From: Catenuloplanes indicus
Lineage (GTDB): Bacteria > Actinomycetota > Actinomycetes > Mycobacteriales > Micromonosporaceae
Length of the DNA: 64,000 nucleotides
NCBI RefSeq assembly: GCF_030813715.1
Contig: NZ_JAUSUZ010000001.1
Location: 4,836,001 to 4,900,000, forward strand
Direction: 5' to 3'
The first letter of the stretch is position 1. Each line of letters begins with the position of its first letter. Positions 1-8,157 of the stretch are shown here, one piece after another. Below the pieces are notes generated by a model, which ran no database searches, was not told the origin of the DNA, and saw only the letters and a list, made by a program, of their open reading frames with translations. The position numbers and the translations under genes are program-made.

Positions 1-1
1 C

Positions 2-559
2 GACGAGATCCTGGACCTTGCCGAGCCGCGGCGGTACGCGGGCTGGTCGACGTGTTTCCGCCGGGAGGCCGGGTCGTACGGGCGGGACACCCGCGGCATC
101 ATCCGGGTGCACCAGTTCGACAAGGTCGAGATGTTCAGCTACTGCCGGCCGGAGGAGGCGCAGGAGGAGCACCTGCGGCTGCTGGCCTGGGAGGAGCAGA
201 TGCTGGCCAAGTGCGAGCTGCCGTACCGGGTGATCGACACCGCGGCCGGCGACCTCGGCACCAGTGCGGCCCGCAAGTACGACTGCGAGGCGTGGGTGCC
301 GTCGCAGGGCGCGTACCGCGAGCTGACCTCCACGTCGAACTGCACCACGTTCCAGGCCCGCCGGCTCAACGTGCGGTACCGGGACGCGGACGGCAAGACG
401 CAGATCGCGGCCACGCTGAACGGGACGCTCGCCACCACCCGGTGGATCGTCGCGATCCTGGAGAACCACCAGCAGCCGGACGGCTCGGTTCGCGTGCCGA
501 AGGGGCTGCAGCCGTTCCTGGGCGGCCGTGAGCTGCTGGAGCCGGTCATCAAGCGCTGA
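2..559 (+). CDS. serS: Seryl-tRNA synthetase, C-terminal 185 residues (5' truncated by window edge)
   Basis: This is the catalytic-domain end of a class II seryl-tRNA synthetase, which charges tRNA-Ser with serine in the cytoplasm. The frame is open from base 2. The first visible residues carry class II motif 2 ([19 protein letters not shown], about residues 15-33), including the Phe-Arg-x-Glu signature. Motif 3 is near residues 137-152 ([18 protein letters not shown]), in the actinobacterial form in which the usual Gly-rich stretch is replaced by TLATTR. The last residues ([12 protein letters not shown]) are typical of the family end. The N-terminal coiled-coil tRNA-binding arm lies outside the window. 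An inverted repeat follows 10 bases after the stop and probably ends the transcript. I am very sure of the assignment. Confidence 0.96.
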   Translation, partial: DEILDLAEPRRYAGWSTCFRREAGSYGRDTRGIIRVHQFDKVEMFSYCRPEEAQEEHLRLLAWEEQMLAKCELPYRVIDTAAGDLGTSAARKYDCEAWVPSQGAYRELTSTSNCTTFQARRLNVRYRDADGKTQIAATLNGTLATTRWIVAILENHQQPDGSVRVPKGLQPFLGGRELLEPVIKR

Positions 560-568
560 GGTCCTGTT

Positions 569-608
569 GATTGCTACGTCACGGAGAAGTCGTGGTGGCG
601 TAGCAATC
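569..608 (+). terminator. Inverted repeat downstream of serS, probable terminator
   Basis: GATTGCTACG (569-578) pairs with CGTAGCAATC (599-608), a perfect 10-bp stem, and the inner bases (TCACG / CGTGG) extend it imperfectly. No T-run follows, so it resembles the U-less hairpin terminators common in actinobacteria. Its place between the serS stop and the next gene fits that role. Confidence 0.6.
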
Positions 609-685
609 GGTGAGCTATGGTTGCTCTCCCCCGCCGCCGGGAGCGGACCCGCCGTCCCCGGCGCGGGCAGGCGAGGGAGAGTGCC

Positions 686-1537
686 ATGGGTATGCCTTTG
701 GTCGTCTCAGAGGTCCGAGGCCGGGTCGGTCTGCCGAAACTGATCGCCACCGATCTGGACGGGACGCTCGTCCGGAGCGACGAGACGGTCTCCGACTTCA
801 CCCACTCCGTGCTGGACCGGGTGCGCGCGGCCGGCATACCCGTGGTCGGCGCGACCGGTCGCGGCCCGCGGCTGACGGAGCTGACCCGCAACGACATCCG
901 GGACGCGGACTTCCTGGTGATGGCCGGCGGCGGCCGCGTGGTCGATCAGCGCGACGTGCGCGAGCCGATCGTGCTGCGCGACGCCCGGCTCTCCTCCGCG
1001 GACCTGACCCGCGCGCTCACGCTGCTGGAAGAGGCGGCGGCCGGTCCGCTGCTGGTCATGGTCGAGGCGTCGGACGCGCACGACGCGCCGCTCTGGGGAG
1101 ACCTGGACCCCCACTGGCGGTACGACCGGATAGAGCAGCGTTCCCGCGTCGAGTGCCTGGACTGCGACGTGATCAAGGCGTTCGCCCGGGCCCCGCACCT
1201 GGACGTGGACGACCTGCTGGCCCGCGCACAGGCGGTCATCCCGCCGTCGCTGGCGTCGGTCACCCAGGCCGGCCTCGGCTACGTGGAGATCGCGCCGCCC
1301 GGCGTGGACAAGGCGAGCGGCCTGGCCGTTGTCGCGGCGCACCTCGGCGTCGACCCGGCGGACGTGCTCGTCTTCGGCGACATGCCCAACGACCTGCCGA
1401 TGTTCCGCTGGGCGGGCTGGGGCCGGGTCGCGGTGACGAACGCGCACCCGTCCGTGCGCGCGGCCGCCGACGAGATCACGCTGCGCAACGACGACGACGG
1501 GGTGGCGGTCTACCTCGATCGGCTACTCTCGCTCTGA
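686..1537 (+). CDS. HAD-superfamily hydrolase, Cof-type sugar-phosphatase-like (first of a tandem pair)
   Basis: A 283-residue cytoplasmic phosphatase of the Cof/HAD-IIB type. Motif I is ATDLDGTLVRSD with the nucleophile and acid/base aspartates at residues 23 and 25. Motif II is in VVGATGRG, and the C-terminal metal-binding motif IV is VFGDMPNDLPMF. I chose ATG 686 because GAGGGAGA lies six bases upstream; a longer reading from 617 has no such site. The stop overlaps the ATG of the next gene (TGATG), so the two are translationally coupled. The second gene shares motif wording and length, which suggests an old tandem duplication. The substrate cannot be told from sequence. The cap region is less conserved than in the second copy. 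Confidence 0.88.
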   Translation: MGMPLVVSEVRGRVGLPKLIATDLDGTLVRSDETVSDFTHSVLDRVRAAGIPVVGATGRGPRLTELTRNDIRDADFLVMAGGGRVVDQRDVREPIVLRDARLSSADLTRALTLLEEAAAGPLLVMVEASDAHDAPLWGDLDPHWRYDRIEQRSRVECLDCDVIKAFARAPHLDVDDLLARAQAVIPPSLASVTQAGLGYVEIAPPGVDKASGLAVVAAHLGVDPADVLVFGDMPNDLPMFRWAGWGRVAVTNAHPSVRAAADEITLRNDDDGVAVYLDRLLSL

Positions 1538-2346
1538 TGAGCAGCCCGCCGCGCCTGGTCGCCACGGACATCGACGGCACGCTGGTGCGCAGTGACCGCA
1601 CGATCAGCGCGCGGACCATCTCCGTGCTGGAGCGGGTGAGCGCGTCCGGGGTGCCGGTCGTGCTGGTCACCGGGCGCCCGATCCGCTGGCTGAACCAGGT
1701 CTACGACCAGCTCGGCGCGCTGCTGCCGGCGGTCTGCGCGAACGGTGCGGTGATCTACGACCCGGACACGGACACGCCGCTGCACACCGCACCGATGGAC
1801 CCGGAGATGCTGTCCCGGATCGCGGAGCGGCTGCGGGCGGAGATCCCGGGCATCGTGCTCGCGGTCGAGATCGAGGACAGCCGGCACATGCTGCACGAGG
1901 AGGAGTGGCCGGTCCGGTGGGAGTCCGGGCTGCCCACGATCCGGGTGGCCGGCTCGCCGGAGGAGATCACGTCCGCGCCCGCGGTGAAGCTGCTGGCCCG
2001 ATCCGGCAGCCGGGACGCGGACGAGTTCGCCGCGCTGGTCAACGGGTGTCTCACCGGGCTGGCCGAGGCGACGCACTCGTCGTACTCCGGGCTGGTGGAG
2101 ATCTCCGCGGTCGGCGTGACCAAGGCCGCCGGGCTGGAGTGGTACTGCCGGCGGCACGGCGTGGACGCGGCGGACGTGATCGCGTTCGGCGACATGCCGA
2201 ACGACCTGCCGATGCTCACCTGGGTGGGCCGGCCGGTCGCGATGGCGAACGGGCACCCGGCCGTCCTCGAGATCGCCGCGGACACCACCCTGTCCAACGA
2301 CGAGGACGGCGTCGCGGCGTACCTCGAGAAGGTCTTTCGTCTCTAG
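1537..2346 (+). CDS. HAD-superfamily hydrolase, Cof-type (second of the tandem pair)
   Basis: A 269-residue HAD phosphatase of the Cof type. It has motif I ATDIDGTLVRSD (Asp11 and Asp13), motif II VVLVTGRP, Lys in the APAVKLL segment as a likely motif III base, and motif IV AFGDMPNDLPML. It starts inside the stop codon of the preceding paralogue, so both are made from one message. The C-terminus (NDEDGVAAYLEKVF) matches that of the first copy (NDDDGVAVYLDRLL). The TAG stop sits in a CTAG tetramer that also supplies the stop of the convergent bpa gene. Likely a sugar-phosphate or nucleotide phosphatase; the exact substrate is unknown. Confidence 0.9.
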   Translation: MSSPPRLVATDIDGTLVRSDRTISARTISVLERVSASGVPVVLVTGRPIRWLNQVYDQLGALLPAVCANGAVIYDPDTDTPLHTAPMDPEMLSRIAERLRAEIPGIVLAVEIEDSRHMLHEEEWPVRWESGLPTIRVAGSPEEITSAPAVKLLARSGSRDADEFAALVNGCLTGLAEATHSSYSGLVEISAVGVTKAAGLEWYCRRHGVDAADVIAFGDMPNDLPMLTWVGRPVAMANGHPAVLEIAADTTLSNDEDGVAAYLEKVFRL

Positions 2347-2918
2347 AGGTATTGGCCGGTCCGGCCGTGGCCGCCGGCGTCCGTGTTCGGCGTCATGCCG
2401 GGCGGCAGGCCGCCGGGGCCGGCCGGCAGCGCGGGGCGGCCGCCGCGCATCTGCTCCAGCTGCAGCCGGGCCGCCATCTGCTGGGCGACGAGCGCGGCCT
2501 GGATGCCATGGAACAGGCCCTCCAGCCAGCCGACCAGCTGGGCCTGGGCGATGCGCAGCTCGGCGTCACTCGGCGGCGTGTCGCCCTCGAACGGCAGCGA
2601 CAGCCGTTCGAGTTCCTCGCGCAGCTCCGGGGCGAGGCCGTCCTCCAGCTCGGCGATCGAGCGCTGGTGGATCTCGCGCAGCCGGCCGCGGCTCGCCTCG
2701 TCCAGCGGCGCGGCCTTGACCTCCTCCAGCAACTGCTTGATCATGCTGCCGATCCGCATGACCTTCGCCGGCTGCTCGATCAGGCGGGACGGGTCCTCGG
2801 CCTCGGCCGCGTCGCCGGCCGTGACGGTGCCCAGCGGGCTGCCGTCCGGCCCGACCACGAGCACGGTGCCGTCCTTCTCTTCGTTCGTGCTGGGGGTTGC
2901 CTCGCTCATGGCTCCCAT
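2343..2918 (-). CDS. bpa: Bacterial proteasome activator (Bpa/PafE family)
   Basis: A 191-residue homologue of the ATP-independent ring activator of the actinobacterial 20S proteasome. The core (EQPAKVMRIGSMIKQLLEE, then LDEASRGRLREIHQRSIAE and DAELRIAQAQLVGWLEGLFH) closely matches the mycobacterial protein I remember. The chain ends in GQYL, the C-terminal hydrophobic-Tyr-x tail that docks into proteasome alpha-ring pockets. It thus feeds unfolded proteins to the core particle without Mpa or pupylation. Two in-frame ATGs are possible, at 2918 and at 2909 (MSEATPS); neither has an ideal ribosome site. It is convergent with the HAD gene and shares the CTAG stop tetramer. The proteasome genes themselves are not in the window. 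Confidence 0.93.
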   Translation of the reverse strand: MGAMSEATPSTNEEKDGTVLVVGPDGSPLGTVTAGDAAEAEDPSRLIEQPAKVMRIGSMIKQLLEEVKAAPLDEASRGRLREIHQRSIAELEDGLAPELREELERLSLPFEGDTPPSDAELRIAQAQLVGWLEGLFHGIQAALVAQQMAARLQLEQMRGGRPALPAGPGGLPPGMTPNTDAGGHGRTGQYL

Positions 2919-2996
2919 CTTCGCGCACCGGCCGCGGTGCCCGCCAAGCGCCGCCGGTCCGGCATTGATACGACGCAATGTCCCAGGATTGGGGCA

Positions 2997-3025
2997 TTGA
3001 CGAAGTCCCCTCGAACAGGTAGACA
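2997..3025 (+). promoter_or_regulatory. Candidate vegetative promoter for the substrate-binding lipoprotein gene
   Basis: TTGACG (2997-3002), a 17-base spacer and TAGACA (3020-3025) match the actinobacterial housekeeping-sigma consensus well. The GTG start at 3073 is about 47 bases downstream. Confidence 0.5.
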
Positions 3026-3072
3026 CCGCAGTGACCCGGAGATCGGAAACTGTTTCAGGTGGGAGCGAACGC

Positions 3073-4290
3073 GTGTCGCACATGGACCGACGGCGGGCAC
3101 TGCGCATTTTCACGGGGCTTGGCGCAGGGATCGGAATGGCGGGAATGTCCGGTGTGGTTGCCGGTTGTGGCGGCGGCGACACCGAGGACGGGGCTACCGG
3201 CAAGATCACCGACAAGGTGCTCAAGGTCGGCGTGATCGCGCCACTCAGTGGTGACCGGCAGCCGGCCGGCGACGAGATCATCAACGGCCTGAAGCTCTAC
3301 CTCGACTTCAACGACGGCCTGCTCGGCGGGCATCCGATAGAGCTGGTCACCGCGGAGGAGGGCGACACCAAGGAGACCTCCGCGGCCGCCGCGGATCAGT
3401 TGATCAATAGTGGCGTGGTCGCGGTCGTCGGGGTCAGCAATTCGATGCTGGTGAAATCGGTCAGCGAGAAGATCGAAAGTGCCAAGATCCCGATGTTGGG
3501 TACCGGCGGTGGCCCGGCCAGCGTGAGCAGCGCGGTTTTCACCTGGTCCACGTCGTACGTAGACGACGAACCGGGCGAAGCACTCGGAACGTATATGAAA
3601 ACCACGGTGAAGAGCGGCAAGATCGCAATGATCGCGCCGGCCACCAGCGGGCGGGACGCGGTCGACGGGTTCCGCAGTGCGTTCGGCAACAGCGAGCCGC
3701 AGATCTCCGACGGGCCGATCTGGATGCCGGACACGTACAACCCGTCCGCCGGCGAGCTGATCGAGGCCATCGAGGCGATCGAGCAGCTGAACGCGGACGT
3801 GCTGTTCTGCCACGCGTTCGGGCCGGCCGCGGTCACGCTGGTCAAGCAGATGCGCGCGTCCGGGCTGGACCAGCCGATCTACGCGCCCGGGCTGTTCACC
3901 GAGGGCACGAACCTGGCGCAGATGGACGCGCTGGCCGAGGGCATCTTCACCGCGCACAACTACGCGGCGGACCTGGCCAACACGTTCAACCAGCGGTTCG
4001 CGGACAACTACCGGCGGCGCTTCTCCGCGATCCCGACCGCGGCGTCGGTGGCCGCGTACGACGCCGGCCAGGTGCTGGACCGCGCGATCGGGATCACCAA
4101 GACCGAGGGGCCGAGCGCGCAGGACATCAACCGGGCGATCGGCCAGGTCGGCACGATCGACAGCCCGCGCGGGTCGTGGCAGTTCAACCAGCCGCGGGCA
4201 CCGCAGCAGAAGTGGTACCTGCGCGAGGTCCGCCGCGACGGCACCCAGCTGGCCAACGTGCTGATCTCCGAACTGTCGACCCTCGGTTAG
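3073..4290 (+). CDS. ABC-transporter substrate-binding lipoprotein (branched-chain amino acid / type 1 periplasmic-binding fold)
   Basis: A 405-residue exported receptor. The N-terminus has MDRRRALRIF followed by a hydrophobic stretch ending in VVAGC (Cys32), a lipobox; the double arginine suggests possible Tat export. The mature part starts with LKVGVIAPLSGDRQPAGDEI and continues with NGLKLYLDFNDGLLGGHPIEL, the wording of Leu/Ile/Val- and amide-binding proteins of the type 1 PBP fold. GTG 3073 is preferred because GGGAG lies seven bases upstream. No permease or ATPase gene is adjacent, so it is an orphan receptor or serves a transporter encoded elsewhere. It converges on, and overlaps by 4 bp, the dimethylargininase gene. 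The ligand is not predictable. Confidence 0.88.
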   Translation: MSHMDRRRALRIFTGLGAGIGMAGMSGVVAGCGGGDTEDGATGKITDKVLKVGVIAPLSGDRQPAGDEIINGLKLYLDFNDGLLGGHPIELVTAEEGDTKETSAAAADQLINSGVVAVVGVSNSMLVKSVSEKIESAKIPMLGTGGGPASVSSAVFTWSTSYVDDEPGEALGTYMKTTVKSGKIAMIAPATSGRDAVDGFRSAFGNSEPQISDGPIWMPDTYNPSAGELIEAIEAIEQLNADVLFCHAFGPAAVTLVKQMRASGLDQPIYAPGLFTEGTNLAQMDALAEGIFTAHNYAADLANTFNQRFADNYRRRFSAIPTAASVAAYDAGQVLDRAIGITKTEGPSAQDINRAIGQVGTIDSPRGSWQFNQPRAPQQKWYLREVRRDGTQLANVLISELSTLG

Positions 4291-5114
4291 CGGCGCAGCT
4301 CCGCGACGCAGCACTTGACGCTGCCGCCGCCCTTCTTCAGCTCGGTGAGTTCGACCGGGACCGGGGTGAAACCGGCGGCGGCCAGCTTCGTGGCGAGGGC
4401 GGCGGCGTCGCTGTTGAGCACCACATGGCGGCCGTCGCTGACCAGGTTCAGGCCGAAGTCCAGCGCGTCCGCCTCGTCGGCGAGCACGGCGTCCGGGAAG
4501 AGCCGGTGCAGCACGCGCTGCGAGCCCGCGGAGAACGCGCCGGGGTAGTAGACGATCGTGCGGTCGTCCAGCGCGGCGAGCGCGGTGTCCAGGTGGTAGA
4601 AGCGTGGGTCGGCCAGGTGCAGCGGGACGATCGGGCGGCCGAGCACCTCCACCGCCTCGGCGTGCGCGGGCGGTGCGGTGCGGAAGCCGTACCCGGCCAG
4701 GATGAGCCCGCCCGCGACGCCCGGCAGGTAGGCGAAGTCGCCCTCACCCTCGTTGATCTCGGCCGGCTCGGTGTGCGGCCAGCCGTGCGCGGCGTAGAAC
4801 GCACGGTGCGCCGCCGCCTCGGCGCCGCGCTGCGGGTACCGGAAGCGCGCACCGTAGGCGACGCCGTCGACCGTGAACGCGCCGTTCGCCGCGAAGACCA
4901 TGTCCGGCAGACTCGGGTCGGGATCCAGGGTGTGCACGGTGTGGCCCAGCTCGACCAGAATCTCTCGCAGCCGCTCCCACTGCTTGACCGCGAGATCAGC
5001 GTCGACCGGCACGGCCGTGTCCATCCACGGGTTGATCTCGTACTCGACGCGGAAGAACTGCGGCGAGCACATCAGATAAGTCCGACAAATGGGCTTACGT
5101 TCCCCGACCATCAT
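4287..5114 (-). CDS. ddaH: Dimethylargininase / arginine-deiminase-fold amidinohydrolase
   Basis: A 275-residue member of the DDAH family, which hydrolyses N-methylated arginines to citrulline plus methylamines; some bacterial relatives act on arginine to give ornithine. The N-terminal YLMCSPQFF and VEYEINPWM, the PDMVFAANGAF loop, the FYHLD histidine (about residue 166) and the C-terminal GGSVKCC with the catalytic cysteine are the family landmarks. Two ATGs occur in a row; AGAGG sits better before the second (5111). It is divergent from an Lrp/AsnC-type regulator, a pairing that suggests amino-acid-responsive control of arginine turnover. The stop overlaps the convergent lipoprotein gene by 4 bp. 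The family is secure; the preferred substrate is inferred. Confidence 0.9.
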   Translation of the reverse strand: MMVGERKPICRTYLMCSPQFFRVEYEINPWMDTAVPVDADLAVKQWERLREILVELGHTVHTLDPDPSLPDMVFAANGAFTVDGVAYGARFRYPQRGAEAAAHRAFYAAHGWPHTEPAEINEGEGDFAYLPGVAGGLILAGYGFRTAPPAHAEAVEVLGRPIVPLHLADPRFYHLDTALAALDDRTIVYYPGAFSAGSQRVLHRLFPDAVLADEADALDFGLNLVSDGRHVVLNSDAAALATKLAAAGFTPVPVELTELKKGGGSVKCCVAELRR

Positions 5115-5182
5115 GCCTCTAGACAGTAGGTACGCTCAAGCGCGGGAAACAGATCCATTCGCTGCGTGAAAGGAGCGGATCG

Positions 5183-5620
5183 TTGCAGATAGACGCCGTC
5201 GATCAGCAGATCATTGCGTCACTGGTGGCGGACGCCCGCTCCTCCTACTCCGAGATCGGCACACGCGTCTCGCTCTCCGCCCCCGCCGTCAAACGCCGCG
5301 TCGATCGTCTGCGCGCCGCCGGCGTGATCAAGGGATTCACCACGGTCGTCGACCCGGCCGCCGTCGGCTGGCACACCGAGGCCTTCGTCGAGCTCTTCTG
5401 CACCGGCCGCACCACCCCCGCCCAGATCACGGTCGCGGCCCGCCGCCACCCCGAGGTCCTCGCCGCCTACACCGTCTCCGGCGAGGCCGACGCGATCGTG
5501 CACCTCCGCGCCGCCGACATGGCCCACCTCGAACAGGCCCTGGAACGCCTCCGCGCCGAACAGTTCGTCACCTCGACCCGCAGCATGATCGTCCTGTCCC
5601 GCCTGGTGTCCAGCATCTGA
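5183..5620 (+). CDS. Lrp/AsnC-family transcriptional regulator
   Basis: A 145-residue feast/famine regulator. The N-terminal winged helix spans about residues 4-50 (IDAVDQQIIASLVADARSSY then SAPAVKRRVDRLRAAGVI); the RAM ligand-binding and oligomerisation domain covers about 65-140. The start is a TTG at 5183 with AGGAG seven bases upstream. It is transcribed away from the dimethylargininase, with 68 bases between them, so it probably regulates that gene and itself in response to an amino acid. One copy of the dispersed stop-adjacent repeat follows its stop. Confidence 0.92.
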   Translation: MQIDAVDQQIIASLVADARSSYSEIGTRVSLSAPAVKRRVDRLRAAGVIKGFTTVVDPAAVGWHTEAFVELFCTGRTTPAQITVAARRHPEVLAAYTVSGEADAIVHLRAADMAHLEQALERLRAEQFVTSTRSMIVLSRLVSSI

Positions 5621-5649
5621 CCGGCCCCGCGGCCGAAACGACCTTTCTG

Positions 5650-5732
5650 CCCATTCCCAGCGTGGTGGCGTTCCGTATGCTCCCGCGGGCAAACCTTGCC
5701 GAGGCCTCCGACTCCGCTGGCTCCGCTCCGCC
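5650..5732 (+). repeat. Dispersed stop-adjacent repeat, copy A
   Basis: The conserved 13-mer GCTCCCGCGGGCA is at 5679-5691, followed by the AAACCTTGCCGAGG / CTCCGACTCCGCT extension also seen in copy E. The upstream arm (CCCATTCCCAGCGTGG) is degenerate. It begins 30 bases after the Lrp stop. Confidence 0.65.
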
Positions 5733-6138
5733 CGCGGCAACGGAGCCAGCTCCGCCGCACCCGAGACGAGCCGCAATTCCCGCGGCGCGCATGTCACCTC
5801 GCGCGTTCCGTTCCTGCGTGGCCGGGAGGAGCCACGGCATCCGCGGGCGTGCGCTGTGTCTCGTCGCCGAGCCGCGATTCCCGCCGCCGCGCGCTTTCCG
5901 TTTCCCGCGTGGCTGGGGAGGACGCGGCCGCGGACGTGCGCGGTCTCCGCGTGACCGGGCCGAACGGCGATCCTCGCCGCCGCGGACGTCACCTCACGCG
6001 TTCCGTTTCGCGCGTGGCCGGAAGGGCGGCCGGCGACCCAGCACGGCCGGCGCCGCAACACGGCCGGGGGCGGCGAGCGCGAGCGAGCCGGGGGTGGGGG
6101 ATGAGAGACAGAGGCCGGCGGCGTGTGGGAAGGGGCCG

Positions 6139-6186
6139 CGCCGGAAGTGGGAAGAGCGGTTGGGCTGGTGGGTTCTCGGTTTGGGA
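6139..6186 (-). repeat. Dispersed stop-adjacent repeat, half copy F
   Basis: On the minus strand this reads TTCCCACTTCCGGCG (plus-strand 6139-6153), one base different from copies C, D and E. The neighbouring TTCTCGGTTTGG is shared with copy D. The GCTCCCGCGGGCA core is missing. It lies downstream of the fdhD stop at 6200. Confidence 0.5.
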
Positions 6187-6199
6187 GGGTGGGGACGGG

Positions 6200-7066
6200 T
6201 CAGGTGGCGGGGACCGGGGACGGGTGGGTGATGCGATCGGCGCCGGTGTAGACGTTCATGCTGGTGCCGCGGAGGAAGCCGATCAGGGTCATGCCGGCCT
6301 CCTCGGCGAGGTCGACCGCGAGTGTGCTGGGGGCGGAGACCGCAGCGAGCAGGGGCAGGCCGGCCATCCAGGCTTTCTGGGTGAGTTCGAAGCTGGCACG
6401 GCCGGAGACCATCAGCAGGTGGCCGGTGAGCGGCACCCGGCCGGCGCGCAATGCCCAGCCGACCACCTTGTCGACCGCGTTGTGCCGGCCGACGTCCTCG
6501 CGGATGGCCAGCAGCTCGCCGTCGGCGTCGAAGATCGCGGCGGCGTGCAGGCCGCCGGTGCGCTCGAATGCGCGCTGGCGCTCGCGCAGCCGGTCCGGCA
6601 GGCCGGCCAGCACCCGGGGTGAGACGCGCATCGGGTCGGCCGCGACCGGGTGCACCGAGCGGGTCCGGATCGCGTCGATGCTGGCTTTGCCGCAGACGCC
6701 GCACGACGACGTGGTGTAGAAGTTCCGGCTCGGGTCGGTGACCGGCGGCGGCACGTCCGCGGCCAGCACCACGTCGACCACGTTGTACGTGTTCGGCTGG
6801 TCGGTGCCGGCGCAGAGCTGCGCGGTCAGCACGTCGTCGGCGGAGCGGATCACGCCCTCGGTGAACAGGAAGCCGAGCGCGAGGTCCAGATCGTCGCCGG
6901 GGGTCCGCATGGTGACGGCCAGCGGCGCCCGCCGGCCGGGACCGGCCGGCCCGACCCGGATCTCGAACGGTTCCTCCGCACTCAACGTGTCCGGCCGTCG
7001 CCGCACCGATCCGTCGCCGTCCACGTCGATCCGCACGACCGTGCGCCGATCCGTCGCTCTGCCCAC
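6200..7066 (-). CDS. fdhD: Formate dehydrogenase accessory sulfurtransferase FdhD
   Basis: A 288-residue protein that passes sulfur from IscS to the bis-MGD cofactor so that formate dehydrogenase becomes active. The conserved CxxC is in FYTTSSCGVCGKAS. EDVGRHNAVDKVVGWAL and the C-terminal SGRASFELTQKAWMAGLPLL / TLIGFLRGTSMNVYTG are family hallmarks. I take GTG 7066 (VGRATDRRTVVRIDV) as the start; the longer frame upstream is low-complexity. It is divergent from mobA with 75 bases between, consistent with shared molybdenum-cofactor duty. No formate dehydrogenase structural gene is present here. Confidence 0.95.
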   Translation of the reverse strand: MGRATDRRTVVRIDVDGDGSVRRRPDTLSAEEPFEIRVGPAGPGRRAPLAVTMRTPGDDLDLALGFLFTEGVIRSADDVLTAQLCAGTDQPNTYNVVDVVLAADVPPPVTDPSRNFYTTSSCGVCGKASIDAIRTRSVHPVAADPMRVSPRVLAGLPDRLRERQRAFERTGGLHAAAIFDADGELLAIREDVGRHNAVDKVVGWALRAGRVPLTGHLLMVSGRASFELTQKAWMAGLPLLAAVSAPSTLAVDLAEEAGMTLIGFLRGTSMNVYTGADRITHPSPVPAT

Positions 7067-7141
7067 ACCACCACCGTATCCCCGCCCCCGGACCGGCAAC
7101 ACCGGCGATCGTCCGGCGGTTGGCCGGTTACGTTCGACGGC

Positions 7142-7813
7142 ATGGATGCGCGCGACTGTGGCGTGGTGGTGCTCGCCGGCGGCCGGGGAAGCCGGCTCGG
7201 CGGCGTGGTCAAGCCCGGTCTCCCGGTGGGCGGCCGGACGATGCTGTCCCGGGTGCTGGACGCGACGGCGGCGCTGTCGCCCCGCGTGGTGGTCGGTCCG
7301 GACACGCTCACACTGCCAGCCGGTGTGCTGCGCACCGTGGAGTCGCCGCCCGGTGGCGGACCGGTCGCGGGCGCCGCCGCCGGCCTGTCCGTACTGGTCC
7401 GCGCGGACCCCGGCACCCGGTTGGTCGCGCTGCTCGCCGGAGACCTGCCGATGCTCACCCCCGCCGCGCTCGGCACGCTGGCGGCCCCGCTCACGCCACC
7501 CACCGCGCACCGGACCGTGGAAAGCCGCCCGCCGGCCGGCGCGGCCGGTTATGTGGACGGAGTCTGCTTTGTGGACGCGGGCGGGCGACGGCAGCTGTTG
7601 TGCGGGGTGTGGCGGGTGCCGGCGCTGGTGGCGGCGCTGGACGGGCTGGCGGGCGAGCGCGGTGGCCTGGACGGTGCGTCGATGCGCGCGTTGTTCGCAC
7701 GGCTGCGGGTACGGGAGGAGACGTGGGGCGGATCCGGTGTGCCGCCGTGGTTCGACTGCGACACGGAGGAGGATCTACGACGGGCGGAGACCTGGGCCGC
7801 CGAGAACCCCTGA
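7142..7813 (+). CDS. mobA: Molybdenum cofactor guanylyltransferase
   Basis: A 223-residue nucleotidyltransferase that adds GMP to molybdopterin to form the MGD cofactor. The N-terminal nucleotide-binding signature is VLAGGRGSRLGGVVKPGLP (about residues 9-27), LAGGxxxRxGxxK in type. ALLAGDLPML is the metal-binding loop, and GVPPWFDCDTEEDLRRAE is the usual C-terminal end (x-x-D-x-D-TPED-type). The start at ATG 7142 follows directly from the divergent fdhD region. The next small gene starts 17 bases on and is probably cotranscribed. Confidence 0.93.
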   Translation: MDARDCGVVVLAGGRGSRLGGVVKPGLPVGGRTMLSRVLDATAALSPRVVVGPDTLTLPAGVLRTVESPPGGGPVAGAAAGLSVLVRADPGTRLVALLAGDLPMLTPAALGTLAAPLTPPTAHRTVESRPPAGAAGYVDGVCFVDAGGRRQLLCGVWRVPALVAALDGLAGERGGLDGASMRALFARLRVREETWGGSGVPPWFDCDTEEDLRRAETWAAENP

Positions 7814-7829
7814 CCGGTGGAGGCGAACT

Positions 7830-8075
7830 GTGGCGGGACTCGATGGACTGGACGAGTGGGTGGTGACCGCGGCCGTGGAGCTGGGTCTGGAACCGGCCGA
7901 CGTGCCGGTGGGCCTGGTGCTCGACCTGGCCAAGGACGTGGCGCACAACGTGGTGCGGCCGGGGGCGCCGGTGACCGCGTTCCTGCTGGGATTGGCGGTG
8001 GGCCGGGGCGCGGACCCGACGGACGCGGCGGCCCGGCTCGCCGAGCTCGCGCGGCAGTGGCCGACACCGTCCTGA
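7830..8075 (+). CDS. DUF6457-type small helical protein
   Basis: An 81-residue protein starting at GTG 7830 with GGTGGAGG six bases before it. The sequence (LDEWVVTAAVELGLEPADVP, then VLDLAKDVAHNVVRPGAPVT) matches the small helical domain that in many actinobacteria is fused to or placed next to MobA. That neighbour relation holds here: it follows mobA by 16 bases. It may support cofactor guanylylation, but its biochemical role is not established. I recognise the family from memory only. Confidence 0.75.
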   Translation: MAGLDGLDEWVVTAAVELGLEPADVPVGLVLDLAKDVAHNVVRPGAPVTAFLLGLAVGRGADPTDAAARLAELARQWPTPS

Positions 8076-8157
8076 GCTGATCGAACAAAAGACGCACGCA
8101 CTCCCGGACGGAGACGGCCCCTCGGTAGGGTGACCCTGAGGGACGGAGGCGGAGAAC

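Larger units (their letters stand above)
5621..6199 (+). other. Intergenic region between convergent Lrp and fdhD genes
   Basis: No supportable gene lies in these 579 bases. They hold one full copy of the dispersed repeat after the Lrp stop and a half copy in the opposite orientation before the fdhD stop. Between them the sequence is low-complexity, with repeated CCGCG-type words and imperfect direct repeats such as GTTCCGTTTC. Open frames across it have no family signature. Confidence 0.6.
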
